From Neoceratodus forsteri (lineage: Eukaryota; Chordata; Ceratodontiformes; Ceratodontidae): 64,000 nt of DNA. The notes under the pieces are model-generated. The model saw only the letters and a list, made by a program, of their open reading frames with translations, was not told the origin of the DNA and made no database searches. Below are positions 54,451-64,000 of the stretch, one piece after another; position 1 is the first letter of the stretch; each line of letters starts with the position of its first letter. The position numbers and the translations under genes are program-made. Location of the stretch: assembly GCA_016271365.2 (NCBI GenBank), contig CM057449.1:1568620501-1568684500 (forward strand), given 5' to 3'.

Positions 54451-57104
54451 ATCCCTGAAAAAGGTTTTTGTTAACTGGCTAGGGTACACTAGGCAACTGA
54501 ATGCCCATTTTTAGGTATAACCAGAAAGGGTACAATGCAGGATAAAGCACAGTTAGTAGCAGTTACATGGGCCATCAAACAAGATGGCAAGAGCAATGAT
54601 TAAAACAACTGAGAGTAGAAAAGTTTGACTAAAGTAGCAAATCTGGGTGATATATAAAGACTAAAGCAATAACGTGGTTACATCAGACAAAGTGTAACAA
54701 AATGAAAAAGTACAGTGCAAGAAAATACGCTTAACTATAGAGTGAGAACAGCTGAGGAGACCGTGGTCTGGGCCAAGTGCAGTCACAGACTGAGTGTAAT
54801 AGAAAATGATTCTATAGAGTCCTTTCGAGGAAGGGTTTTCTGTGGCAATTACATCTGGTGGTAGGAATGGAGTTCCAGAGGCTGGGGGCAAAGGAAGAGA
54901 AGGCCTGTTCACCCATTTTGGGGGTGCATTGGGAGTATTGAGGGTTAACGGGTCCATGGATATGAAAGAGTAGGATGAGCAGGCACTACATCGCAGAGAG
55001 ATTAGGTGTCAAAAGAAGTGGCCTTAGGGAGTTATAAGTGTAAGCCCCCAAACTTGGTTGGGCTTATCTGTGTAGCTCCTGATTTTTCCCTGATGTGTCT
55101 CACCATTGGCCCAGGTCCCAGATGTATTCCGATGTCTCTGTCCAGCCCCGTTCCTGTGCTAGCTGCAAAATGGGGACAGAGGAGCAAAGTCGTGGTGCCT
55201 GATTTGGGATATCTGCTAATCTACAGAGCTGCGGTTCCGCATCGTGGTTCTTGCATATTTCTTCTTGCCACTGCAGCAGCCCATCTGGTACCTCTCAGTG
55301 CTCTCTGACATGTATTCTTCACAAGGGCAAGAAAGCAGAGAGGTTGCTACATAGCTGTGGGGAAAATAAATGTGGGAGATGTTTATTGTGGCCACAAAGA
55401 GAAGTGTAACAGTGGGACTTTGCTGGGACTGAACATCAGCAGCCATACTTGTGCCCCATAACCCCTGATTCAGCCAATAAGAGAGCCAGAATTTACAGAA
55501 GGACTTATGGGACTGAAATAAGACTTATGGGAATAAAAACAGGGAATTTTCTTGGCACACATTTACAGAACCAATGGGGCATCGAGTAAGGTTAATGAAT
55601 ATTAATTTTCTGGAAAGACAAGTGGATGGACCAATCAGCGGCTGGAGAGGTCCGAAATGCTGAAAGACTTATTGTACCAGGTCAATTCTGTGGGACCCAC
55701 TCCTGTGGAAGGGGGCTCCAGTATCAGTGAGAAAATGTTTCCAGGATTGAAAAGGGCCTTACCGGGGGTTGCCAGTCTCCTGTCTCCCAGGGTCCATGGA
55801 AGTTTGTGAAAGCATCCAGCAGTGAAAGAGTTGCAGAGCCCACTTCTATCCAGCTGTGAGCGAGCTGTAAGTGCCTGATACCACAGTGGTGGCGTCACTG
55901 TGGTGGACTGTGGACTTTAAAGGGCTAAGGTTTTTTACGAAGAAAAAAGTTTTGAGAATTTTAAGGACTGTGTGTTTGCTCCACAGTCATATTGGCTGCA
56001 AAAGAAGGACAAACTGCACTGAGCCTTTGTGAAGTTTTGTGAAAGCCATTTGGTGAGCCACTGCTCAAGTGAAATCTCTGCCTGATTGCTGCTGCATGAA
56101 GTAAACTTCAGTTTTTGCTTCTGAGAAGGGGTCAGAGATGTGAGAAGTGAGTTGAGATTTGAGAAACAGATTTGAGAAGAGATTTTGCTCCAGAGGGGGA
56201 GCCTGAGATTTGAGAGGAGATGCCGCTCCAGAGAGGGAGCTGATGAGACTTGAACCTGTGACTGGGGGAAAGAGCCCCATCATTGGAAGAGAGAGAATTG
56301 TGAGACTGTTCCAGAATGAATGGGACTTTTCTGCACTGCAGAAAGCACATTGAAAAGTTTGGACTTCATAGACTGTATAGATCGATACCTAACAAACCAC
56401 AGTGCTCTGCTGATTTTGAAAATGTGAGTGTAAATGTATTTCTCTTAACTGGAGATGAAGAATTTGGACCAGGATAGAGAGAGAAGTTGTACCTAGATGA
56501 GCCTGAGAGAAATGTGTACCTGGACAATGAGAAAGATTCTAGAAAGACAAAGCATGAGAGAGTGCACCCAGGCAAGAAAGTTCTGGAAAGATAGAGTTTG
56601 AGAGGTCTGCCAGGTGAAGACCACCTACAAGCCCCAGGGTGAAGTTGGGAAGGCTTGGGAAATGCTTCAACCAATGTCTTTGAAATTTAACAACTACTCC
56701 TTAATACAAGCAAGGTATTATGACTTGAAACATCCCCAAAACCCCTTGAGAATCTTCAGAATTGTAAGTACCCTGGGCTGCGGCTTTGGGGAAGCCTTCA
56801 TCAATTATCCAACTAGTCAAAATCAAAGGGGTTAATTACAGGGCAGGATTGTGCAAGATCAAATGTTTGGCCAGTTTAAAGTTAAAATGCTTTGCATTTG
56901 TTTACAATTGTTTGTGCCCCAATGAAAGATCCTCTGCTTCTTTGTGGTGTGGTACCTGCCTTGGAACTTTAGAGACTCTTGGGCAGATGCCAAAAGGGAA
57001 CAGGGTGCACCCATGGTTGGGAGGTGGAGATTTTTTTTTCCTATTGTTTAACCAGAAGAGACACACTAAGCTGAAAGCTTGTTTACAGGTGCAACCTGGG
57101 AGCA
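54451..57104. other. Long noncoding stretch
   Basis: Mixed sequence without a recognisable ORF. The region 55405-57333 begins TGTAACA and ends TGTTACA with AATAAA near the end, so an LTR was considered, but no flanking duplication or second copy is present. Purine-rich GAGATTTGAGA-like words recur at 56140-56230. Confidence 0.45.
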
Positions 57105-57225
57105 CATGGAAGTTAAGTGACTTGCTCAGGGTCATCCAGTATGCAAGTGAGGGCTGTGGGATTCAAACCCAGGTCTCTAGATTTGCAGCTCAGAGCCTTA
57201 AACCACTGTGCTACACTGCCTATAC
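57105..57225 (+). mobile_element. MIR-like SINE fragment
   Basis: AGTTAAGTGACTTGCTCAGGGTCA, CCAGTATGCAAGTGAGGG, GATTCAAACCCAGGTCTCT and CTTAAACCACTGTGCTACACTGCC correspond in order to the 3' two thirds of the MIR (CORE-SINE) consensus known from amniotes. The match is good enough to recognise without alignment. The 5' tRNA head is missing or lies in the unmatched sequence before 57105. Confidence 0.75.
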
Positions 57226-57834
57226 TGAGATTTGTGGGGGAGGGAGGTAAAAGTGATGCAACAAGAAATAAAGTGTTATGCTATTTCTTTTTCCCCTTCC
57301 CCCAAAATAAACCTGTTAATTGTTAATGTTACATGATGGTACGGTGATTTTTTGCAAGAGGTGGAAATTGATATTGGGTGGAGAAGGTACTGTGGGGGCA
57401 GCAACTATATTTTCCTGGGGGGTGATAACCTGTAATTTATTTTTAGGTATTCCCAAATCACTACCCCAGGAGGCACCAAGTGCCCTTATTGTTCCAGTAC
57501 CCCTTGTGCTCCAGGAACCTTGGCTGGCCGCCTCGAGGAGTATCCAGTGAGGACCAGAGGGCCTGGATAGATGACCAGAGGTGAGTGCAGAAAAAGTAAG
57601 GCTGTTATATAAGCATAACATCCAAGCAAGTAGAATTGAGCAGCAGATGGAGATCCGACCCCGAGATGAGTGTAATGAACAGTGATGGATAAATTGAGCA
57701 GAGAAAGAGGCAAGCTGACAAATATTTTTGTAGGCTATGTCCAATTTGTGAATTTTTTTGTAATAAAATCTGTAACATAATATTTACTAAGTTTTGCAAA
57801 GACAATAACAGAAATAAAATAAAGAGACAGTAGG
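57226..57834. other. No recognisable gene
   Basis: A frame of 142 codons on the minus strand (57316-57744) has no motif. The sequence near 57740-57830 is AT-rich, next to the LINE 3' end. Confidence 0.4.
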
Positions 57835-59867
57835 AGATGTTTTTATTTTTTTTTTTTGGTAGCTGCTAAATAAGGGAGCTATACTGCAAGCAGGAAAGAA
57901 GGATTTCTTGGGATGTGGCTAATCTGGCCATGGGGTAAGGATGTTGCCAGCCCTATAGGCCATGCCTAGCTTGGAGTTAATGGCTTTACAGGTGGCAGTA
58001 ATGCGGAAGGGGAAGTTAAAGGCAAAATCAAGGGTGATGCCAATATACAATATTTGAATTCCTGAGCAACAGAGAGGAGACAGCCATCACAGCAGCTGAT
58101 GGAAAGGGGGTTGGTGCAAGAGAGCCTGTGAGCCTTTGACCCAAGATCATGTCTTGGGTCTTAGTGGCATTAAGCACAAGCTTGCTGCTGACCACCCGGT
58201 TTTGTACTTGTAAGAAGTTTTAGCTGAGCTAGGTACTTGGCAGGAATGGGTAGTGGGAGCTAAAGTATAGTACGATATTGTCTGTATACATGATTGTTGA
58301 GCAGACTGAGGAGGCAAGGGGAAGATTATTGATAAATATGGAAAAAATAAGTGGACTGAGAATGGAACCCTAAGGTACCTTGGCTAATAGGGGCAATGTT
58401 GGAGGAGGCATTGCCGAATCTGACAAATTGATGCTTGTCGAGCCTGTCAGCAAGTAGCTACAGAACCAGGCAGAGGCATCAGAAGACAGGCCAATTTTGG
58501 TTAGTCTGAGATGGAGGAGGGCATGATCCACAAGGTCAAAGGCTTTGGAAAGGTTGATAAAAATAGCACCGGTGAGACAGCCTTTGTCCATAGCAACCTT
58601 GATGTCATTGGTGAGATGGACTAAGGCAGAACTGCACTCTTTCTGAAAGCCATGCTTGAAGGGGGTGAGAAGGTTATGTTTTTGAAGCTATTTGGTAAGC
58701 TGGGTGGTTGCCACCTTTTCAAATAGCTTGCTCAGAACAGGCAGAAGGGCAATGGGAAGCTACTGGAAGATTAGCTTTGGGTCACCCATTTTGGAGACAG
58801 AGACAATTTTCACTGTTTTTTAGGAGAAGGGAACAATGCCAATTGCAAAGGAAAGGTTACTAGTAAATATTTGTAAGGGTGTGGGTTAAGATATGAGCAA
58901 CTAGCCGTAAGATTTTAGATTCAGTTCCATAAGGCCCAGGGCTGCCACCAAGGGGCAGAGAGTTGAGGAAGGTGGGTACTTTCTTTCTCTTGACAATGTT
59001 CAGCAAAAATCGAGGGTGGGACTGGGTACAATAAGGTCAGCTATTAGTGGGATGGAGGGACAACTGGGGGGAATAAGCAGAGAAGCCAGCGAAGTGAGCA
59101 TGGAAAGCATTGGCGATGGTGACATTTTTATTGCAATGGGCCCCATTAATTATCATGTCACCCTGGGTTGATTTGGTGGAGCCACGAATAAGACTTTTGA
59201 TTTGTCCCTAAAAGCACCTAGAGTTACCTGCAGAGACCAGTAATTGCTCTTTATAACAGGAGTTCCTGGCAAAGCAGGTAGCTTTTTTTGCATTTGCTTA
59301 GAAGATTCCTATAGGTGAGCCAGTGCTGAGGATTTGAGAAGCCCTTGTATGCTGCCCAGCAGTGATCCCTCTCTTTGTAGAGGGATAGCAGACCACTATG
59401 CAACCAATGGGTGGCTATGGTTCTAACACTCCTCTTAGTCTGAGGGGTAAGTGGGTCCTGTAAGTTGGAGATGCAGTACTGAAAGAGGTCAAGAGCTGTT
59501 TCAATGCAGGTGGCAGAGAGTATGGGATACCAATCAATTTGGGATAACTATTCAGTGAGGGGGGAGGAGTCAAGGTGAGAAAAATCCCTCAGGGTGATAA
59601 CTGTGAGGGACTTTAGGGACCTGGATTTTCCAAAGTCAGAAAGTGGTTGAGTGATTACTAATGGCATTGGGTAAAAGTCCAACATGTTGAACCCTGTTGG
59701 GGTGGTTAAAAAGCATCCGGTCAATTAAGGAGTGGCACAGGTCATCATCAGATAGCTGGACAGGGGCAGAGATAATTTGGGAAAGGCTGCCCTTGCTGAT
59801 GATAGATTCATAGGATTTTGAGCCAGGGCCAAGCCAATGTAAGTTAATATCACCCATGATTAATACT
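57835..59867 (-). pseudogene. Older CR1-superclade LINE, RT and endonuclease part
   Basis: On the minus strand MGDINLHWLGPGSKSYESII and LIDRMLFNHPNRVQ (59857-59636) are the endonuclease middle, with the catalytic GD.N motif. RT is at 58591-58370 with AIFINLSKAFDLVDHALL and ASAWFCSYLLTG. The active site near 58277-58288 reads YTDN instead of YADD, so the second catalytic Asp is lost. Many stops lie between. The 3' end is near 57842, after a T-run. The N-terminal endonuclease continues at 60300-60560, beyond an inserted 3' fragment. Confidence 0.75.
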
Positions 59868-60300
59868 TATTTATTTATTTATATTTTTTGATTTTTGGAG
59901 ATACATCTTTGAGCAGCAAGTCCTCTTTTCCAAAGGTTCCATGTCAGTTAGATCACATCATGTTACATTTAGGCACATAGTCTAGCTCACAGGAGCTTGA
60001 CCAAATGATAACACTTAAGAGACAAGGACAGTTTCAGTGATGGCCCAGATAGGGCCTAGTCTTGTTTATATGTTATTGCAGTTAGTAGAAACCCTGACAA
60101 CTGATACATTAATAGGATATATTAATAGCCCGAGTGGGGCTTGGTCTATGGGGCAGCAGGGATTTTAAGGCTTTACTGATTTGGGGTAGCCCTCTGGTGG
60201 TGACAGCGGGCAGCAAGCAATTGACAGTCACCATAGTTATCACATGTAGCAGCAGCATGCTGCCATCTTTTCGAGTTCAGTATGAGTACGAGTTACTTCA
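59868..60300 (-). mobile_element. Rex1-like LINE 3' fragment inserted in the older LINE
   Basis: TTATTTATTTATTTATATTTTT then CTTTTCCAAAGGTTCCATGTCA matches the 3' ends at 19930 and 40793. The sequence on both sides belongs to one LINE endonuclease, so this is an insertion. The right boundary is approximate. Confidence 0.7.
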
Positions 60301-60560
60301 TTACTTTCTAGTGTGGGCAGGATAGTATCTAGAAGGGCCGAGAGTCAAGCAGTATCTCCCTTAGGGGAATTATAGGTGCAAACCAAATTTAGTTTTTTGG
60401 AATGACCTAAGAGGAGGGAACCATGTAAATGTTCACCAGAAAAGCCGGTGCCACCACCATGAGAAATCAAGATGACACTAAGGTGGGATCTATAACAAAG
60501 GAGGAGACCACCACCCTTTTAGAGGAGGTGTAGTCTGCGTGGATGAAGCTGTAGATACTG
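60300..60560 (-). pseudogene. Older LINE, endonuclease N-terminal part
   Basis: On the minus strand GGGLLLCYRSHL, ILISHGGGTGFSGEHL and LVCTYNSPKGDTA give the early endonuclease strands. They are collinear with MGDINLHW at 59857 once the insert is removed. One stop is visible. Confidence 0.6.
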
Positions 60561-61019
60561 ATATCTACAGTTTATGTCTTACCTATTCTTCAAACATTAA
60601 GAAAATCATTAAGGATCCTACAGTTTACAAGTTAGTTTACCTCATATTGTACTCATAGCTTTTGTAAAGGAAGAAATATTCCACAAACCCAGGAACTCTC
60701 ATTTTCATGGACCTGTAAGGCTTCTTTTTACATAAAAAAAAGTATCCAAATCTGGTTTATGAGAGTGTGTTCTATTTAAACTTAATTTCACATTGTCATT
60801 AGAAGTATTTGCGGGGTGCTTCAACTTCAACTTGTACTTCTGTTGAATGATAGAATGTATCTTCCAAGCAGAAATAATAATATACTGTAGTCTCCATATT
60901 ATTTTTATGTTTTTTCTGTTCTATCATGACCATCTAAACACAGACCTAACCCCAATATCAAAATGAAGCTGCAGGTTCTGTACACTTCATTTCAAAGGCT
61001 TTAATACACTACGAGAAGT
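60561..61019. other. AT-rich, no recognisable feature
   Basis: About 460 bases with no motif. Confidence 0.4.
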
Positions 61020-61400
61020 GGACAGCAAGGGGAGGACAGCAAGGATTAGGAGGGTGGAAGGGAGAGATTGCACAGAAGAGGACAAAGAATACGCTGCCAT
61101 AGTGAACAGGTAGTACTGCTCAGTTTTCACAGTGAGGGGGGGACGGACCACTAGGTAGTAGCAGAAATGGGGGGGACAAGTCCATTTTCAGAGGAAAGAG
61201 TCCTGAAAGAACTTACAGCTCTGAAGATGGACAAGGCTATGGGACCAGGCAGGATACATCCAAGAAAACTAAAAGAACTTAGGGAAGTGCTAGCTGCCCA
61301 ATTAACAACCTTATTCAACAGTTCACTGGAAACAGGGGTGGGACTGGGTGAGTGGAGAAGAGCTGTCATGGTCCCTCAAAATAAGAGCAGCAAGCCGGAA
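61020..61400 (+). pseudogene. CR1 fragment (RT N-terminal)
   Basis: On the plus strand SPFSEERVLKELTALKMDKAMGPGRIHPRKLKEL and LFNSSLETGVGLGEWRRAVMV are the CR1 segment just before the RT fingers (compare CR1-B at 41400-41590). Both ends are truncated; it stops at about 61385 within VPQNKS. It is adjacent to the dispersed repeat at 61440. Confidence 0.85.
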
Positions 61401-61439
61401 CAGTAGTGTAGAGGGCAGGGGTGCCTAGTGCCTTACCTT

Positions 61440-61545
61440 TTACCACACCTGCCGGTGACCCAGGCTTGGGAGCAAGCTCAGGTTGCTGAGTGTTAACCGG
61501 GGGAGAGAGGATTGAGCATCAGGAGGACTGCCCTCATCTCCAGAG
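61440..61545. repeat. Dispersed repeat shared with 52733-52850
   Basis: The second copy of the short repeat described at 52733. It carries CCGGTGACCCAGGCTTGGGAGC and TTAACCGGGGGAGA. It directly precedes the Pro-rich minisatellite. Confidence 0.6.
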
Positions 61546-61583
61546 GAGGGTAGGTTGTGGTTCCCCAGCTTCCAGCGATATCC

Positions 61584-62050
61584 AGAGAATGACATTGTGT
61601 GCCCCCCTGGACCACCACCACCAGGAGAACCGATGTTAGCCATTGCAACCACAGAGAATGACTTTGTGCCCCCGGACCACCACCACCAGCACCAATGTTA
61701 GCCACTGCCACCACAGAGAATTACTTGGTGTGCCCCCCTGGACCACCACCATCAGGAGGACTGATTTTAGCCATTGCCATCACAGAGAATGACTTTGTGG
61801 GCCCCCCTGGACCACCACCACCACCAGGACCAATGTTAGCCACTGCCACCACAGAGAATGACTTGGTGTGCCCCCCTGGACCACCACCACCACCAGGAGG
61901 ACTGATGTTAGCCACTGCCACCACAGAGAATGACTTTGTGTGCTCCCTGGACCACCACCACCAGGAGGACCGATGTTAGTCACAGCCACCACAGAGAATG
62001 ACTTAGTGTGCCCTCCCTGGACCACCAACACCACCACCACCACTGCTGTT
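61584..62050 (+). repeat. Pro-rich minisatellite, mostly 69-bp units, partly in frame
   Basis: Seven units begin with AGAGAATGAC at about 61584, 61653, 61715, 61784, 61853, 61925 and 61993 (spacings 69, 62, 69, 69, 72, 68). The plus strand encodes TATTENDLVCPPGPPPPPGG repeats in one open frame at 61695-61979 (94 codons). The (CCA)n part varies in length. Most spacings are multiples of three, but two are not, so selection on coding is unproven. Confidence 0.85.
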
Positions 62051-62380
62051 AGCCATGCCACTACTACCACCAGATGCAGGAAAATGTCACAGGGAATGTC
62101 ATCATGTGCCACAGCTATCACCACCAGCACCCACCACCAGCGTCATTCTGACAATGTTTTCCCATTACATTGACCATGCCAAGGCAGAGGGAGTCGAACA
62201 GGAGACCGCATCCATCAGCTACAGGCAAAAGGCTTCTTAATATTAAAATTATAAAGTGAGTATATGTACTATTTTTTTATGCTATTCAACTTCCTTTAGT
62301 TGCATGTTTTGTTTTCTGTTGCTTTTCTGAGCTGCACTGGTCAAACACATATGGTAAACTTATTTTGTTTTTTTTTACAG

Positions 62381-62482
62381 GTTAACAAAAAATGACTCTG
62401 CTTTACTGAAAGTCGGTATCAATGGTACTGCAGCAGTACCGTACACAGGAACCTATGGAATATCCATTTCAAATCCATACTG
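62381..62482 (+). other. Exon-like segment with strong splice sites
   Basis: It is flanked by a polypyrimidine tract ending TTTTTTTTACAG (62380) and by a consensus donor GTAAGTAT (62483). The 102 bases are open in one frame: LTKNDSALLKVGINGTAAVP then YTGTYGISISNPYW. I do not recognise the protein. The next candidate exon is at 62916. Confidence 0.35.
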
Positions 62483-62915
62483 GTAAGTATATATATTTTT
62501 TATTTCATCTGTTCAATTTTTTTTAAAAGAGCGCAACAAATCCGACTGAGGAAGATTCATAAACTAGGTGACGTGCACATCACAAAAACTATTTCTGCAA
62601 GATATCATGCACTGTATTCTGAACTTGCAGCTGTGCAGACATGACAGTGTAGAAAAAGTTGCACACAGGTTGTGTTACTTGACAAGATGTGATTTTGAAA
62701 TGTAACTTGAGTTGAAATTGAGAACCAGGGACACTGGCACAGTGTATTTGTTACACAGCCTGGTACTAAATTAAGTTGAGATTGATCTGCTGATTGCAGT
62801 GTGACAGCTTACTATCTGTGTTAATAACCCAGATAACCGTGGAACAGCCACAGCTTAAACATAATGTGTTACTGCTGCAATCAAGTTGTAATAAGTCCTT
62901 CATTTCTTTTTTTAG

Positions 62916-63033
62916 GAAACTTCCAGATGCTTTGTTGTGTCATAGTTGCCTTATCCAAAGAAGTTCTTCAACATCAGGCCCACCCCCAGGCTGGGGCAGA
63001 CATGCAACACACAGAAGTTGTTTCAGTCGATGA
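62916..63033 (+). other. Second exon-like segment
   Basis: It follows CATTTCTTTTTTTAG (62915). Joined in phase with the previous segment, it reads KLPDALLCHSCLIQRSSS and continues to a stop at 63033. In another frame it is open to 63112 with a His/Asp-rich run. No family is recognisable. Pairing with 62381-62482 is inference. Confidence 0.25.
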
Positions 63034-63322
63034 CCATGACCATCATTACCGACCAGACTTGAGAAGGATGCAGATGAAATCTGTGAAGAAGTACCAAATA
63101 AGAAACCATTAATGAGACCTACCTGCAAATATGCTCCCCCCCCAAAAAAAAATACTTACCTTCATTGGCTTGAGAGTTATCCATTTCCAGTTTCAATGCA
63201 TAAAGTTCTCATCAGGCACTGGAAAGTGCACACAAACAGTATCTGTGACCTGTGATACAAAACAATACAATGAGTACATGTCTAAATATGTCAACCCCCC
63301 CACCTACAAAAACAAAAATATA

Positions 63323-63329
<7 letters not shown>

Positions 63330-63364
<35 letters not shown>
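63330..63364. repeat. (TA)n microsatellite
   Basis: An uninterrupted TA run of about 17 units. Confidence 0.95.
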
Positions 63365-63368
<4 letters not shown>

Positions 63369-63512
63369 AATATATCAACTCACCAAGGCTACTATTAGTG
63401 TACAGACAAGGGCACCCTTCCATCCGGTTGAGATGATTGCATCGCATTTGCGGGAATTGCAGCACAGACACATTGGACCAGCAACAGTTCGCTCACGGTC
63501 ATCATTTCTGAT

Positions 63513-63893
63513 GGGACTTTGTATGTGGTGTAACACTCCCATTTCACTTCTTTACCACTTGTCAATTTTATGGACTCAAGACAGATGCATTTTGGGGATA
63601 CAGAAAAATCTGGGAGTCTGGGTGGACACTGCATGCATGACTGAGTGAGCAATAAATTCTGGGGACTTTGTATGGTGTAACTCCATTTCACTTCATTATC
63701 ACTTGTCAATTTTCTGGATACAAGACAGATGCATTTTGGGCATGCAGAAAAAATCTGGGGACTCTGTGTGGACACTGCGTGCATGAGAGACTGCGCAATA
63801 AATTCTGGGGACTTTGCATGTGGTGTAACACTCCCATTTCATTCGTTACCACTTGTCAAGTTTCTGCACACAAGACAGATGCATTTTGTATGT
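63513..63893. repeat. About 147-bp tandem repeat, 2.6 units
   Basis: Units start at 63513, 63662 and 63808 with GGGACTTTG(T/C)ATG. Each has TTACCACTTGTCAA, ACAAGACAGATGCATTTTG and GCAATAAATTCTG at the join. The array stops within the third unit. The last 100 bases of the window are unrelated AT-rich sequence. Confidence 0.92.
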
Positions 63894-64000
63894 TGTGATT
63901 GTGAGCACATAATGTCATACTTAAATTATAAATTAAAGCAGCATTGCAACAATGTGGTGACAATTTTGACCTATACTTTTTTATGCTATTTTACATTGCC

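Noticed and set aside
55405..57333. Possible solo LTR beginning TGTAACA and ending TGTTACA, with AATAAA near the 3' end
   Set aside because: The flanking bases (AGAAG and TGATG) do not duplicate, there is no primer-binding site or second copy, and such short ends arise by chance in about 2 kb.
63131..63230. Minus-strand exon-like piece with a GGTAAGT donor and an ATG
   Set aside because: Only a few codons are supported, no partner exon on that strand was found, and it conflicts with the plus-strand exon-like segments.

Overview
This window looks like intergenic or intronic DNA from a large, repeat-rich, non-mammalian vertebrate genome. The mix of CR1, L2 and Rex1-like LINEs, Penelope-like elements with a GIY-YIG endonuclease, hAT and MULE DNA transposons, tRNA-derived SINEs, long foldback elements and many minisatellites would suit an amphibian (perhaps a caecilian) or a lungfish. 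That placement is inference from repeat content only. I see no intact host gene, no rRNA or tRNA gene, and no bacterial-type operon. Almost every recognisable coding stretch is a frameshifted transposon relic.

Layout. 0-5 kb: a decayed hAT transposase (+) interrupted by a SINE, then a 0.65 kb palindrome, tandem repeats and a BED-finger exon on the opposite strand. 6.2-7.3 kb: the C-terminal half of a Penelope-like element (-). 8.6-10 kb: an L2 3' end and a 60-bp minisatellite. 11.5-14.9 kb: a Penelope-like element (+) split by a CR1 3' end. 15.7-19.7 kb: TG microsatellites, a SINE, an unidentified ORF (-), and a 1.74 kb foldback element with its own 60-bp subrepeats. 19.9-21.5 kb: a Rex1-like LINE (-). 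23-29 kb: a near full-length L2 (-) inserted into an array of palindromic units, with a 6-bp target duplication. 30.2-32.9 kb: a Rex1-like LINE (+). 33-38.9 kb: CR1 inside a TIR element inside a hAT relic.

39.5-51.8 kb is a stratified nest. One CR1 copy (CR1-A) is split by a second CR1 (CR1-B) and by a 7.2 kb terminal-inverted-repeat element. CR1-B itself carries a Rex1-like 3' fragment, and the 7.2 kb element carries a FLYWCH/MULE transposon. Removing the 7.2 kb element and one copy of its 3-bp duplication restores a continuous CR1 reading frame, which fixes its ends to the base. Its gene encodes a long protein with an N-terminal Cys-rich region, a DMDVLVL strand, an FHxLTGCD motif and a C-terminal Cys-rich tail. 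I recognise this as a multicopy but unnamed family. It is the best candidate here for a poorly described system.

52-64 kb holds another SINE, small foldback elements, a Penelope-type terminal sequence with a hammerhead-like core, a MIR-like SINE, a LINE interrupted by another LINE's 3' end, a CR1 fragment, an in-frame Pro-rich minisatellite, two exon-like segments with good splice sites, and a 147-bp tandem array. The genes do not form a pathway. They record successive transposition events whose relative order can be read from the nesting.
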